Assembly (NCBI GenBank): GCA_051453625.1
Contig: JBOZIK010000001.1
Span: 249,488,483-249,552,482 of the forward strand
Direction of reading: 5' to 3'
DNA from: Welwitschia mirabilis
Lineage: Eukaryota > Gnetophyta > Gnetopsida > Welwitschiales
Length of the DNA stretch: 64,000 nucleotides
Shown: positions 12,323-25,090 of the stretch, piece after piece
Position numbering within the stretch: position 1 is the stretch's first letter
Layout of the letters: each line of letters begins with the position of its first letter
Program-made: the position numbers and the translations under genes
The notes under the pieces: generated by a model
Seen by the model: only the letters and a program-made list of their open reading frames with translations
Told to the model about the DNA's origin: nothing
Database searches by the model: none

Positions 12323-12693
12323 CTTTTCTCTTAGTATAGGAATACTGTCTATTATGTCCTCAAATCAAGTCGACCCCATGAAAATTCGATTTAACCCTTG
12401 CCACTTGATTCAAGAACATTGAGTCTCTAAGTTACAGGTCTAGTTGATCCCATCAGAATCTGGTCAACCCCTCTGGATGCAGTCCTTTTTCCTTTGATAG
12501 CTTCAAGTGTAGTTGACCCCTTTAGGATTTGATCGAATCCTATGGAGGGTGAATCAACTTAAATAGGTTTCAAATGCATATTTTAGTTTCATCTTTTAAC
12601 CTGCAAAGACTCAAACCTTTCTACATAGAATAAACAACATTTTCTGTACATGAGATATTAGTTTAATGTTAATTGTTAAAAAATAATCTAACA

Positions 12694-13600
12694 AATTCAT
12701 CCACAAAATATAGATTAGGAAAACATAGTATTAAATATGAAATTTAAACGTTAATTAAATTAATAAAATTACTATAATATCTTATACCTCATTAACATAT
12801 TGAAAAGGCTATGAAATAAACTTACCTTTTATCTCCTTTAATGTGGTTATATTTTTTATTTGCATTATTAATAATGTTCTAAGTTTTTTCACTATTTCTA
12901 GAGATATTATAAGGAATCCTTTCTTTAAGTTTTCAATTTTAATCATAAAATGTGAATTCCTACTAATAGTTAGTCATATTACTATAACCTTCTTAGATAT
13001 TTCCAATAATTAACATGGTGACATAATTTCATCCTAGGAAAAAAATTACTTTAGTGATGGAACAAATTAACTTTAATTATTATTTAAATAAGGCATCATA
13101 AGTTTAATCCTCCTGACCATCAAATTCTTTAAAACATTATATTTATTTGGTAATGAATTCATATTTACTTACTCATCCTAATTATTACTTCTAAATAGTT
13201 AGCCTTCATTAAAATAGAAAAAGAATAAAGGTATAAGAAAATCTAATTATTTTCCCTTTAATCAAGAATGTAAGGAATAACTATTAATTTATTATATTCA
13301 CTAATTGATTGTTTATAGGTGTATGAGAGTACATGTTACTATACTGAAGTGTCTTTAAACTAAATTAATTCTATGTTTTAAAAATATGTTAAAAAGTGTT
13401 AAAAATTATAATGACATAAAGAACATATATGATGCATTCTAACTATGGAATTCACTTTCTACAACATGTTTATAATTTTTGATAGTTTTTTATTCATGTC
13501 TTATTGATTTATTTTGAGTTTCTCATTCTACTTTCTTAGGTCATTTAAATTATGAGTTACGTGAGATGATATTAATTAGGATAATTTATTCTAAAAGTAA
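12694..13600. other. AT-rich stretch right of element B, no gene seen
   Basis: It is probably the 3' subterminal part of the CACTA element that follows. A CACTATTTCTAGAG sequence at 12,890 looks like a CACTA terminus, but no matching inverted copy was found. Confidence 0.4.
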
Positions 13601-13614
13601 TTTTTAATTTTTAC

Positions 13615-14360
13615 TATAGAACTAGTAGCTTGAACTCTTCCGAGATGGTTAAGATCTAGCACAAAGGTAATGCAATCATCTCTAGTGGTTGACATGTATT
13701 TTGGGTCTTCTTTAATAACTTTATTTAGTTTATCATATAATAATTATCACATACATTATTTAAACCTCTATATTTAAAATAATATAAATTAAATCATAGT
13801 TACATTAATTTCACTCACTTCTTATGTAATTTTTAATCCATCTCCTCTTATGTAGTTGTTGATTAATTATTGTGGTTGAAATCTGTAAGTAACATGTGTA
13901 AGTCTATTTACCTCATTATCATATAGATCATAAGAGTTCTTACCACTTGGTTTTCACATTCATGTCATCTTCTACTGATCTTATGAAATATGAAGTCCTT
14001 ATTCTCTTTAGATACTTCAAATTTTTACTACATCTTTGACACATGTTAGATGTTAAAATAATAAATATTAGTTAAGTGTATGTATGAAATTCTTAATGAA
14101 TAATGATTTACCTTGACCATCTTCCATAAATCATTTTAAAAATTTTTAGGTATCACTCCTCAATCTCGATAATTTTTTAGTTCAATTTTATTATCCCTTA
14201 CTATTTTTCCCAAGTAAGATGATAATTTTTTCCTTTATGGATAAATCACTTTACCTATTCATTTCATCTAGGTTACATCTTCTCATGAGGACTTAGTTAG
14301 CTATATCTAAGCAATTTACCTTTTCCATTTTTTGTAATTTAGATCTTTTACCTTTAGACA
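13615..14360 (-). pseudogene. TNPA-like Ptta/En/Spm ORF of the CACTA element
   Basis: At 14,110-14,225 the minus strand reads SSYLGKIVRDNKIELKNYRD followed by a stop where Trp is usual, then GVIPKNF and NDLWKMVK. This is the signature of the plant Ptta/En/Spm transposase domain. Upstream (14,300-14,355) is a basic KGKRSKLQKMEKV segment. Downstream at 13,625-13,725 is DDCITFVLDLNHLGRVQ, which fits the later part of the same family. In En/Spm this second product binds subterminal repeats. It lies downstream of TNP2 as usual. The frame is broken. Confidence 0.6.
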
Positions 14361-17184
14361 CAAGTAATTATATATTTAAATAATAATATTAAAAATAAAA
14401 GAAACAATAACATAGATACCTTTTAATATTTATTCTTAGCTAATATACTATTAGATGTTCTTTTTTCTTAAGATGGTAAAATGTTATTAATATTCATACT
14501 AATAAAGAAAGAACTATGAATGAGTGAATGATATTTTTTTAAATAACTTGACACTTGTAAAATCCATATGCTTAGAAACAAATCCTTCACTATTAAAAAG
14601 TTCCATTTCAACTATTCTTCCTCTTTTTATTTTTCCCTTTTAATTAAAAATGTTTTTTATAATACATTATTAATAAATATTACATAAATTAAATAAAATC
14701 ATGTTATTTTGAAACATGTGATAAATTAAAGCTTAAACATTCAAGACATAATTCTATCATTTTATAGACAATGATTACTTTAAAACCTTAAAGAGATTTA
14801 TTATATTTTATCACAGATAAAGTGATTGTAAATAACATAATTGAAAGGAATAGAAAACATCATTTTATCTCATTAAATGCATAATATTATGAAGGTAGAG
14901 ATTGTAAATTGAAATCATCAACCATAATGCCCTCTAAATGTATATGCGTCTAATTTATGATTTTAATTTTTACATCATTCTGCTTATCAAGAAGATTGAA
15001 ATGATGCATGAATGGTCAATCAACTTTTCTATCAGCTTTTAGTTTAAAAACTATATAGTATTACTCTAATCATAAATATATCTTTGTTTAAATAATGCTA
15101 CAATGATCTATGAAGAATTCTCAATGTCTTTTATATAGAAAACATATGACATCTTACTAGCTAATATGAATGGCTCATCTTGTTCATAATTATTCCTAAC
15201 ATATGTACTTATGTTAATAAAATGGTAATCATCCTTTATGACATTATCTTATTGAAAAACATCAATCCATTAAAAAATTAAAGATCAAAACACTAAAAAT
15301 AAAACTATAATAAAATACAACTATGTAGTTCAAGACATCATAATAGTTTACATCATTGCTTATATAGGATTGTTATTCTTTTCACATGATACACAAGTAA
15401 TATTTATAATTATAGAAAGTCCACTATTTCCACATGTTAAGTTTATTTCTCTTTCCTTTACATAAAAGCTATACCCATTAGTCAAATAGACCTTGTATCT
15501 TATGGCATGCTAACATGGAGGGTGTGATAACTATTTCACTTTTCTTTTTATATTTGCATCAAGCATGTCTTCTTCAGTTAATTTTGTAGCCTAAAACATA
15601 AAAAAACCTTATAAATATAGGATAAAAAAGAAACTAATAACATTATATAAGAAAAAGAGTATACTTATAGAGAAGGTTTTCTTTATGAGGTGTTCTTCAA
15701 ACTAACAAGTAAAGCAATTGCTATGCATTTGAAGCCATACAAATTTCATCATTCATAGATACCCTCTACGAATTTATTCTAGATGTTAAGTATACAAATA
15801 AAAAATTTAGTATTTATACAAAAATAATATAATGATGAAATTATAATTTATTAATTTTATATATGATTTAATGCAAGAGGTATTAAATAATAAATATCTA
15901 TGTGCTTAATCAATTATTATTCTGCTTAAGATAATTCTATCTACACCACTTAGTGATCTTCCTTCTAGATGTAAATATGATATATTGGAGTCATTATGAG
16001 GAAACACATTGTATTATAACTAATTTTTAAAGGTTTTAATATGTGCCATTTGTTTTATAGAGACCTAATACATCCTCTATTAAAAGTGCTTTTAGAATGG
16101 ATCCCTTAAATTTATTCTTATTTCTATCATACCCTTTTGAGAGTTTCAAGAACATAAATGGTATACATGTTACAAATTTATAATTATTTAATAATCATTC
16201 AAAATCTAAAATATTAAAAAAATGTTATGCTTATTACCGTTCTATAGCATACATACATTAATACTAAATAAGCCCATAAATGTAAGCTCCCTTATCAAAG
16301 GAATAGATAAATTTATCATTACATCAAATAAAGACAATATTCTATTAAGATCACAAAGTATGATGATAAGTATTAAGTTTAATTCTTTTATTTTTAATTA
16401 ATTTCTTTGTAATGAAGATCCTTAAATACTAAACATAATTAAATTATAAGAGAATATACATTGGATGGAAGTAGGTTATATAAAGTAATAAGAAGCATTT
16501 ATTGCAAAAGAACATGGTATCCATAACTCTTACAATGAGAAAGTATATGTTATTTTTATCAAATAAACATTTTAATATTTGATGCATAACCATCTAAATG
16601 ACATATCTCTAATAGCATATTGAGAAAAGATTCTTTCTGCTTTATTGACATCATAAAATTAATAAGTAAAAAGAATGTTTTTTTACCATAATTTATCATA
16701 ATGGGTGATAGTTCATTTTGATAACTAGTCCTTTCAAATGTAGTCATGATTCCAGCTTATCCTTTTATTTTTCTTTAATATTCATAATAGTTCATAATAG
16801 ACTCTTACATACATTTCTTTTAATATGCATAATATTCAAACTGTACCACACATCATGGTCCTATATACATTTAAAAAATGACAAATATATCAAATAGAAG
16901 TAAATGAACTTAATATTAAAAAATATTAAAAACTTTTTTCACCTTCCAATATTAAAGATCAAATAGTATTGATTTCTCGTTTAATCCACTATTAAGTTCT
17001 TCCCCTAAAAAAATCAAGTTTATTCTCTTACCTTGTTTTGTGAACTTTTAAATTTTGTAGGTTAAGTGGCTTTAAATGGATTTTTTTTCTTATATCCTTT
17101 GGCATATTTATCTTCTTTTTCGATAGTGTACTTTATAAACTAAATGAGATGTTGTTAGGATATGTAATAATTTATTCACTACTT

Positions 17185-17194
17185 NNNNNNNNNN
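17185..17194. other. Short assembly gap (10 N)
   Basis: It lies inside the TNP2 remnant. The length is probably nominal. Confidence 0.95.
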
Positions 17195-17310
17195 CTTTTC
17201 TTCTTATTTTGTTCTTCCATGAAATGGTTTTTTCATTTACCTATACCTATGATTCGTTTTAAGATATACTCTATATCTTTGGTAGTAAAGCTTACTACTA
17301 TGAGGCAATT

Positions 17311-17315
17311 ATAGT
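17311..17315. repeat. Target-site duplication of element F, left copy (ATAGT)
   Basis: It is identical to 23,955-23,959 directly after the right LTR. It supports the LTR edges chosen here and F as an insertion into the CACTA transposase. Confidence 0.6.
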
Positions 17316-18710
17316 TCTTTAACATATAAAAATTGACATTTATATAAAGTGTTGTAAGATAATTTATTAGAAATAAAAACATTAATTTATTTATTTTAAT
17401 CATAAAATATATCTTCTATTATTTTTAAAATAAAATTTAATATTATTTTTTTCTCAATAATAGTTATAGGCATTCAGCCGCTTTTTGGAACACATGGCAA
17501 AAGATGAATATAATTTTAAATAAAACAACTATGGCAATGGATAAATAATATGACAACATATAGTAGTAGCATTTGAAGATATTATAGACATGTGACAATA
17601 ACACTAGCTAGTAGAGGAATCTAGATCTGAAGGCTACATATTGAACTCATCATGAAGAAGATTCCATCAAATGCTACATGATGATCTCTACTAGATGCTA
17701 CAAGATAACTTCCACTATATACTAAATAATAAATATTATACCTAATCCTAGAGGATAGAATTTTATCTATATAATATAATCTCTACTGAATGCTATAAGA
17801 TATAATTTTATCTACCTAAGACTAAATAATAAAGATTCTACCTAACACTAAAAGCTAAGAGCTTATGACCCCCCCTCATCCTCATCTCTCCTTATAAAAG
17901 GCTTTTAAACCCTTTATTATATTCATCTTTTAGTTATCAAACATGGGGAAGACTCAAAGTATTAAATATCATGATGCTCTCATACTATTCTTAAGGGGGG
18001 AGTGGAGGAGGGAATGTTCAAGGCTAGTTAAGAAGTTTTTATTCTTCTCCTTCCCCATTAATGTAATATATTTTTTTAGTTATAATAAAAAATTAGTTTG
18101 AATCATTTTATTATTAATGCATAATTTCAATTGGTATAGGCAATGTTTATGTAGAACTAGTTCTTAAAGTAGGTTTTATTCTTTTATTATTAATGTACAA
18201 TAAAATGGTATTAGCAGTCTTTAGATAAAGCTTCCTTACTTATCAAGTTCTTTGAAACATGTGATTTTTATAAATTTACTTTTATGATTTATAGTTCCTA
18301 GTGTTTGATAAATCTTATGCACTTTAGTTTATACCTTTCATTCTTATAAAGGAATATGAAGTATCAAGAGGACTTAATAACTCAGAAACACTCATGTATG
18401 GATGAGGTTATGCCTCTACACAAAGCCTTGATAACTTAAGATTTAGTGTATGTTTTAGATATTTGAATCTTTAAAGCAAAGGAGGAGAGTTAAATGAATC
18501 ATTGATCATTAGAGCATTTTTGTTCTCTTGCATTGCTAATTAAAGATCACTTTTTTTCTCTCATACCCTAATTTTATACTTTATTTAAGTTTTATTACAA
18601 GTAGAATAATTGTGTACCTTTGATTAATATACCACTTACATCTTTGTGGAAGAACTATAACTAGATGGAAACTTAGCTTTAAATCCAAACATTGTATTAC
18701 AAGTTAATTA
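17316..18710 (+). repeat. 5' LTR of element F
   Basis: It is homologous along its length to 22,496-23,954. It contains a series of ATGCTACAAGAT-like motifs at about 17,665-17,870. It ends AATTA where the right copy ends AATCA, a C-to-T change. Confidence 0.75.
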
Positions 18711-18713
18711 TAT

Positions 18714-18727
18714 TTTAGTATCATTTT
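18714..18727 (+). promoter_or_regulatory. Primer binding site of element F
   Basis: TTTAGTATCATTTT matches the tRNA-iMet complement TGGTATCA in its first half and lies four bases after the LTR end. It sets the element on the plus strand. Confidence 0.5.
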
Positions 18728-20220
18728 CAGTGATGTATTGGCACAGTAATTTTTTTAAGACTATATGCTTATTTTTCTTATAATTTTTGGTTGGATTATA
18801 TTTTTCTAGTAGTGGGTACTAGTCCTTTTTAGTGATACTTAAACTGGTCCTTTTTCCCTTTGTTTTTTATGTTTATTTATTTGTCTTTTCAATGGTGGGT
18901 ATTGGTCATCCTTCTAGTGATACTCAAAGTAGTCCTTTTTGTTTTTCTTTTAAGTGTTGGTTTTTTTCTTTTAATAATAGGTATTGGTCCTTTTCTAGTA
19001 AGACCTAAACTAGTCCAAATTATTAATTTTGGTTCTCTTTCTCACATCTAAAACTTCATTTTTATATTAGATATTTTTAAGTTATAGGTGTAACAACTTT
19101 TAATGAAAGTGCAATTAAACTTAAGATCATGATTTTAAACTAAACCAAACTCTAATGATTTATGTATGTATGTGTTTTCTAAATTCTATAAATTCTTTAT
19201 ACATTTTTTAGTTGTATTAGTTTTCGTTTATATTAAAAATTCTAAGAAAAAGTGAAAATGTTAGGTTTATTTTTCCAAGTTGTGAAACGTTAAGTTTTAA
19301 ACATTTTTGAATTTTTGATACCTTTATTTCTAGACCTTATAATATATACTCCTTTTTTCTTTTACCTGAAACCAGCTGTGATCTCTTTGAATCATTTTCT
19401 ATTATAGTATTCCTTGAAAACTATGAAGAACTTTGAAATTTTAAACTCTTAACCTAAATTATTAACTATTCTTTGAAACTTAAATTATAATTTATGCTCC
19501 AAATACATTCTTAACACCTTATAATCTAAATTTTATTTATCCCTATAGTTCTTAAAATCAAAACCAACTAAAGTAAACTGTAAAACATTTTATTAAACTA
19601 AAATGAACTATGAAGGATCAGTTCCAATGTAACTCATACAAACTAAAACTCCTAAATGCTTTCGATAATAGATAGATCTTTGAAGAGTTTTCTTGATCCT
19701 CTTCATACATATATCAAACTCCTTATAACTTTGAATCTGAAACTCCATATCATGAATCAAGAGAGTTTGATCCCACTTATTTCTGTCTCCCTCATCAATC
19801 TTATCTTTAAACATTATATTTACATTCATCATCCTTTAATCCACATCCCTTATCATTATTGTTATATTCTTCACCATTTAATCACCAACCATTAACTTCA
19901 TAAAATTAACAAATCACCTCATCCTCTTGTAAGGATACCTTTAAAAAATTTTAAAAGGTAGTTATGAATCTTCTTCAAACACTTAACAGCTCTTTTCAAA
20001 TTAATTGAAAGAAATTTTTAAGAAATTTATAAAAGCTTAAATGGAGATAAACCAAAAATTTGAAGTAGTAAATCAAAGAACTAAGTGAAAAAACCCAAAG
20101 AAAAATGCAAATAAATCAAATATTTAAGTAAGCAAGTCAAATATTTAAGCAAGATATCTAACAATTAATCTAAGTCGTTGTTCATATCTCTAATGATCTA
20201 GAAAAAAAAAGTCTACATTC
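18728..20220 (+). other. Internal leader of element F, no gene recognised
   Basis: It is AT-rich. Around 18,800-18,980 a GGTATTGGTCCTTTT-like phrase recurs four times (T-rich, about 70-90 bases apart). No domain was recognised. Confidence 0.45.
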
Positions 20221-20919
20221 CATGAACCTATAAACTTAGAAAACCTTAAAGGGATTAGTAAAACTAAAATCAACAACACCCAAATATTATCCCATAGGAA
20301 TGAGAAAGAAAACTATGAAGAAACCAATAATGAAATCCAAGAGGACATTAACTTTAGACATTTCTTAGAGAATGAATGGTTATGTAAATGTAGACTATAC
20401 TTTAGAGTAGTATTAAACACTTTAAATGATGATTATCAATTTCTACTAAGTGAATAAAAATTTAAGGAAGAAGAAAAATTTAAATTCTACATAACAAAGG
20501 ATGAATCAATGAGTGACATGGATAACAATGGAATTGGACCTATGTTTGAATCTCAAACAATGTCATCTGCATAAACATATGAGAAGTAATCCCTTAATAA
20601 CATTAATAAAATGAAGGACTTTAGCCAAGAGCCTAATCATAATCCTTTCTTTGATCAATATTTTTCTTATAACCTCTTGAATTAATTATGTCATTTTCAT
20701 CTTTTAAGAAATAATTAAACCTTGTTAATAGAACCCATACCTTTGAAACCATCTCTTGATATCTTTATTGATAGTCATTCTCCTATTATGTCTTCTTCTT
20801 TACCTATGTCCACATCCAAAAATGATATCTTGCATGAGTTATTGAGTAAACAAGATCAAGAAAATGGTTGAAAAATCACTAATTTTGAATGCATTAGCAT
20901 TAATTTTCTTTCCATTTTT
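20221..20919 (+). pseudogene. Unrecognised degenerate ORF in element F
   Basis: One frame stays open for about 230 codons with only seven stops, in DNA where other frames stop much more often. The product is rich in Asn, Glu, Lys and Ser, with segments such as ENYEETNNEIQEDINFRHFL, ITKDESMSDMDNNG and SLPMSTSKNDILHELLSK. I see no zinc knuckle, protease or RT motif. Its position after the primer site suggests a Gag-like product, but that is inference from place only. Confidence 0.4.
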
Positions 20920-22495
20920 TTTTAGATTCATGCATAGATGTTTATAGGGATTTAATCTCATCTTTATATGCATTGTATAAGTTTAATAAATCATTCAAAC
21001 AAAGAATTTACCATTTTAAACCTTCATGTTTATAATACCTTGGGAGAAACCTTGAAAAATTTTTCATTTCATTGCATGCATTAAAATTTGATTTTTATTT
21101 TAATATAAACTTTCCTTTCATAAGAAATTTAGGGTTGAAAAAGTTAAAAAGTTAAAAAAGCTTTGTGTTTGACTCCCTTTCATATGTTCAACCATTCAAG
21201 TACTACCACTTTATAATAATCATCTTAAACATTACCATTTAGAAAATCCAAAATTTCACCTACATCAATGAATAAACCATAATAAACTTTACTTTTACTT
21301 TTTACCTTTCCTTTTTTACTAGTTAATAAACTCCACTAACCACCCTCCCCTTCCATATATCCATGAATTCATTACATTAGATGATCCTGGTTGATGGCCA
21401 TAAGTGAACAAATTATTAATAAATGATTGAATTATTATTTTAAACTATGTAGAATTTAAGTTTACCTATAGTTTTATGAGAAGAAATTTTGCTTATTTAT
21501 GAGTTAACGTATTAAGTTTTAGTTTTACTTAAGGTCTTATAATGGGAAAATATTATTGAATTAAGGTTAAATCTACACTCACGTTAAGTGAATTATTTTT
21601 CAAGAATTTTATGGGGACAATTATTAGAGAGGAAAAACATAAAAATATCTCCTCTCCATGATCAATTAAAATTAGTCTAGTTAACTGCATTAAGGCTATG
21701 AATTCTCCCAAGTAGTATAACTCTAATGATTTAACTGATGAGATAGTCAACTACATTGGGGATATAAATACTTCCTAGGATTGCAATACTAACTCCTTCA
21801 TTTATTAACATCTTTATATCTATTAAAAGGAGATGTCATAATACCAAATTCTCACTTAGATCAAAATGCTTAAAATATGAAAAAGGAAAAACTAGAATGA
21901 AAAAGGTGGAATGGGGGAATGATTTTTGCGTGTACTTTTCTTAACTTATATACTTTAGAATTTTAATAACAAATATTTAATTACTTGCAAGTTCACTTAG
22001 AGGATATCTTGTTTATTTAATAATGGGAACATTAAGTTTAGAATAAAATTCATACAATTTTTAATAAATATGGCCATTAACTTAGGTTTTCTATCTTTTA
22101 ATTTTATAGATAATGGATATTTTGTTTGGTTTTAAGTTTTGTATTTTCTTTTAAAAAATTAAATTTTAGTTTAAGACTTGTATATATGGTTTTTCCTAAA
22201 TACATTCTTCATCATTAGTTGCAATGCATATAATTAACATCTTCTCTAAATACTTGTGTAAATTTTTCACCTTTTACAATTTTAAGGATAAAGTTTCGTT
22301 TTGGTTAGGGATATGGCATCTCAATTTTTACTAAAGTTTTTTCTTCAATGCCTTAATTACATAAAAATAATTATAAAATATTTTATGTTAAATCATTTAT
22401 ACACTTGAGGGTTTTCAAAATAGACAAAATTTCCATGTTTAACCATTTTGTTATTAACTTTTCACTAAGTAATTGGCAAAAGGCTAGTTAGGGGT
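20920..22495 (+). other. 3' internal region of element F, no gene seen
   Basis: It is AT-rich and stop-filled in all frames. A purine-rich GGCAAAAGGCTAGTTAGGGG at 22,475-22,494 abuts the right LTR and may be the polypurine tract. Confidence 0.45.
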
Positions 22496-23954
22496 TCTAT
22501 TAACATGTAAAAATTGACATTTATATTACATGTTTCAAAAAATTCTTATAAATTAATATATTTAATTATTTTAATTATAAAATATGTCTTCTTTTATTTC
22601 TAAAATAAAATTTAATATTATGTTTTTCTTCATAATAGTTATAGGCCTTTATCCACATTTTAGAATACATGAGGGGAGATGGACATAATTTTGAATAAAA
22701 TAACTATCACAATAAAGAAATGAGGTAGCAATATGTAGTAGTAGCATTAGAAGAAATGTGGTAGAGGGATGTGGAAGTGGCATTAAAGACATGTGGTAAT
22801 ACCACTAGGTGGTTAAGAAATCTTTGCTCCAAAGGCCATATGTTGGATTCATTCTATCAAAGATTCGACCAAATGCTACATGATAATCTCTATCAAATAC
22901 TACAAGATAACCTCCATCAAATGCTTAATGATGAAGATTCTAGATAATTATAAATGACAAAAATTTATCTATCTAACACTACAAGTCCATATCTACTAAA
23001 TGCTACAACATAGAATCTTATCTACCTACTACAAAATGATGAAGATTATACCTAACACTTCAAGCTAGGAGCTTGTAACCATCCCTCTTATACCTAACAC
23101 TACAAGACAAAAGCTCGTAACCATCCCTCACTTCCATCTCAATCTATGAAAAAGCCTTAAACCCTTTATTGTATTTATCTTTTAGTTGGGAAATATAGGC
23201 AACACTCAGAGGATTGAACATGATGGTTTTCTAATACTCTTTCTTAATGAGTGATGTGAATGCTCAAGTCTAGTTGAGAGTTTTTCTTCTTCTCCTCCTT
23301 CATTGATCTAGTGTATCTCTTTTAGTTTTAATAAATATTTGGTTTGAATCATTTTATTATTAATGCATAGTTTCAATTCATATTAATAACATTTAGGTAG
23401 AACTAGCTATTAAAGTAGGTATTATTCTTTTATTACTAATGCATAATAAAATGGTATAAGCAATATTTAGATAAATATTACTTAATTATTAAGTTCTTTC
23501 AAATGTGTGAGTCATGTAAAGTTTCTTTTGTGATTTATGGTGCCTATTGTTTAATGGATATTATGAACTTTAGTTTATACTTTTTGTTCTTATAAAATAC
23601 TATAAAGTATCAAGAGGAGTTGATAGCTTACCAAAACTCATGTAGCAGATGAGATTCTGCCTTCATACTAAGAATTAACAACTTGATATTTGGTGTATGT
23701 TTTAGATACAAGAATCTTTATAGCAAAGGAGTAGAGTTGAATAAATCATTAGATCCTTTGAGAATTTTCATTTTCTTGAATTAATAAATATCACTCTATT
23801 ACTTTTAAACCTGGATTTTATACTTTGTTTGAGTTTTTTTATAAGTATAATAACTATGTACCCTTGATTAATATACCTCCTATATTCCAATGGAAGAATA
23901 ATAACTAAGTGAAACCTTATCTTTAACTATAACTATTGTATTAGAAGTTAATCA
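22496..23954 (+). repeat. 3' LTR of element F
   Basis: It is the partner of 17,316-18,710. The ATGCTACAAGATA motif series recurs at 22,870-23,120. It ends in CA and is followed by ATAGT. Confidence 0.75.
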
Positions 23955-24690
23955 ATAGTTAGTTAGTTTTACAAGAACATATGGAAAATGCTATTCTCCC
24001 TCTAGTATTTCATCTTGAAATATTTTCATAGGATAGAAAATAATTTATTATTCAAACTAGCACTAATTCCATGATAAATAACTCCTCCTTAAATCTTTCA
24101 AAAGCTTTTTACTCCTTCATGCTATAGTAGCTTCAATTCTTTATAAATAGGTTATAGGTATATATCAACATGTTTACTTAGTATCTTACATTAAGGTATT
24201 AATAGAGAGAGCATCAGATAATACCTTTTCATAAATAGTGAAGATGGTAAGTTGTGGACAATCATAATAATTTACAAACAACTATAATAACTGGTAATCA
24301 TTCCAAATGGATTAACTGAATCTATTATAATGCAAACTGTTACATGTTTATAATTAAATTTGAATTTCTCATTTGGTTCATTAATTTCTTTTTGTAAGAT
24401 ACAATCTAGTATATGCCACATTATTTCATGATCCCTCTACCTTTTGAAATGACATATATGTTTTACTATTATAGGTAATGTATATAGCCATTTTAGCCTT
24501 AAACTCAATGAAAAGTTTGTAACACTTTGTTAGGTAATTTTTTTCTAGAGTATTATCCTTATAATTACTTCTTCATATTCATCTAGATGCACCACGCTAG
24601 GGAAATTTATTTTTGTTCTTGTTCTTCTTTCAATATAACATAAAGTCTTTAGTGCATACATGTATTTTATCATAGTTCTTATCTAAAGAG
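23955..24690 (-). pseudogene. TNP2-like CACTA transposase, middle part
   Basis: The minus strand gives KIHVC and DFMLY near 24,645-24,685, followed by GASR. VNPFGMITSYYS, MIVHNLPSSLFMKRYYLMLS, LLIP, HVDIYL, YKEL and HEGV then follow at 24,080-24,340. This order matches the conserved core of plant TNP2 transposases. Several stops sit at positions where Trp or Gln is usual. It ends at LTR element F on the left and at LTR element G on the right, so both insertions lie inside this gene. Confidence 0.85.
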
Positions 24691-25069
24691 TGAAGTATTC
24701 TTTTCAATTAATCATAAGAACTTGAAATTTTATAATCTTCTATAAAAAAGAGAAAACAAGATTAAAATTGCAACATTGTGTTCATTCTTCTTAGTTCTTA
24801 AGCCTATGGCATTAGATAGTCATAGATAAACTAGGTTGATGTAATAAATGGTAACCTTTGATTATTTCCATATGCCTAGCTCATCTCTTCATATTTGACT
24901 AGTAGTTCAAGGCTAGAACAAGGTGTAGAATAAAAAAAAAATACTATTATTTGAATAGAGATATACTTCATTTTTACCAATTTAATGTGTTATCAAATTA
25001 TTTATTCTTTAATTTCTAATGTTCCTTATTAAAATGAAAATTCCAAAGTGAATTTAGTAACTTAAAACA
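24691..25069 (+). repeat. 5' LTR of element G
   Basis: It starts TGAAGT and ends AAACA. Shared blocks with the right LTR include AAGCCTATGGCATTA and TTCTTTAATTTCTAATGTTC. Confidence 0.7.
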
Positions 25070-25076
25070 TTATAAA

Positions 25077-25090
25077 TAGCACTAGAGCCA
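25077..25090 (+). promoter_or_regulatory. Primer binding site of element G
   Basis: TAGCACTAGAGCCA matches the tRNA-iMet complement TGGTATCAGAGCCA at 10 of 14 positions. Confidence 0.55.

Larger units (their letters stand above)
5949..12693 (-). mobile_element. Element B: SIRE/Maximus-like copia element without pol
   Basis: On the minus strand it has a full 5' LTR (11,270-12,693), primer site, gag, protease remnant, a gap, an env-like ORF, a polypurine tract and a partial 3' LTR (5,949-6,596). LTR ends are TG...CA in the right copy. The five bases after the right end are AATTC. The left end lies in the gap region, so the target duplication cannot be checked. The internal region lacks recognisable RT, RNase H and integrase, although 568 N leave some room. 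Confidence 0.8.
11270..12693 (-). repeat. 5' LTR of element B (1,424 bp)
   Basis: It starts TGTTAG and ends ATCA on the minus strand. It is complete and the best reference for this LTR family. The outer part (12,120-12,560) carries a run of degenerate GTCGACC/GATCGACT motifs. Confidence 0.75.
15255..17315 (-). pseudogene. TNP2-like CACTA transposase, C-terminal part
   Basis: Motifs appear in family order on the minus strand. A segment KDIEYILKRIIGIGK with KNHFMEEQNKKK lies at about 17,205-17,310. DVWYSLNIMHIKRNVCKS, matching the family HNLDVMHIEKN motif, lies at 16,800-16,865. CHLDGYASNIKMF, matching the family DGYASN motif, lies at about 16,560-16,600. A DUF4218-like KGYDRNKNKFKGSILKALLI lies near 16,070-16,145. 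A DUF4216-like region lies at 15,255-15,485 (RYKVYLTNGYSFYVKERE, NSGLS, then, after a frameshift, NDVNYYDVLNYIVV). Stops and frameshifts are scattered through it. The fragment begins exactly at the edge of LTR element F, which separates it from the middle of the same gene. Confidence 0.75.
17316..23954 (+). mobile_element. Element F: LTR retrotransposon inserted in the CACTA element
   Basis: Two direct repeats of about 1.4 kb flank 3.8 kb of internal DNA. A tRNA-iMet-like primer site follows the left copy, a purine-rich tract precedes the right one, and ATAGT is duplicated outside. The internal part has no recognisable pol. A partly open frame at 20,221-20,919 is the only coding-like stretch. 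It is probably a non-autonomous (large-derivative) element. The autonomous partner cannot be told from this window. Confidence 0.75.

Noticed and set aside
12890-12903. CACTA-like terminus
   Set aside because: It fits the expected place of a CACTA end, but no inverted partner or 3-bp target duplication was found, so it is not listed as a terminal repeat.
19608-19895. 74- and 79-codon open frames on opposite strands in element F
   Set aside because: They are mutual shadows with no motif, and stops surround both.
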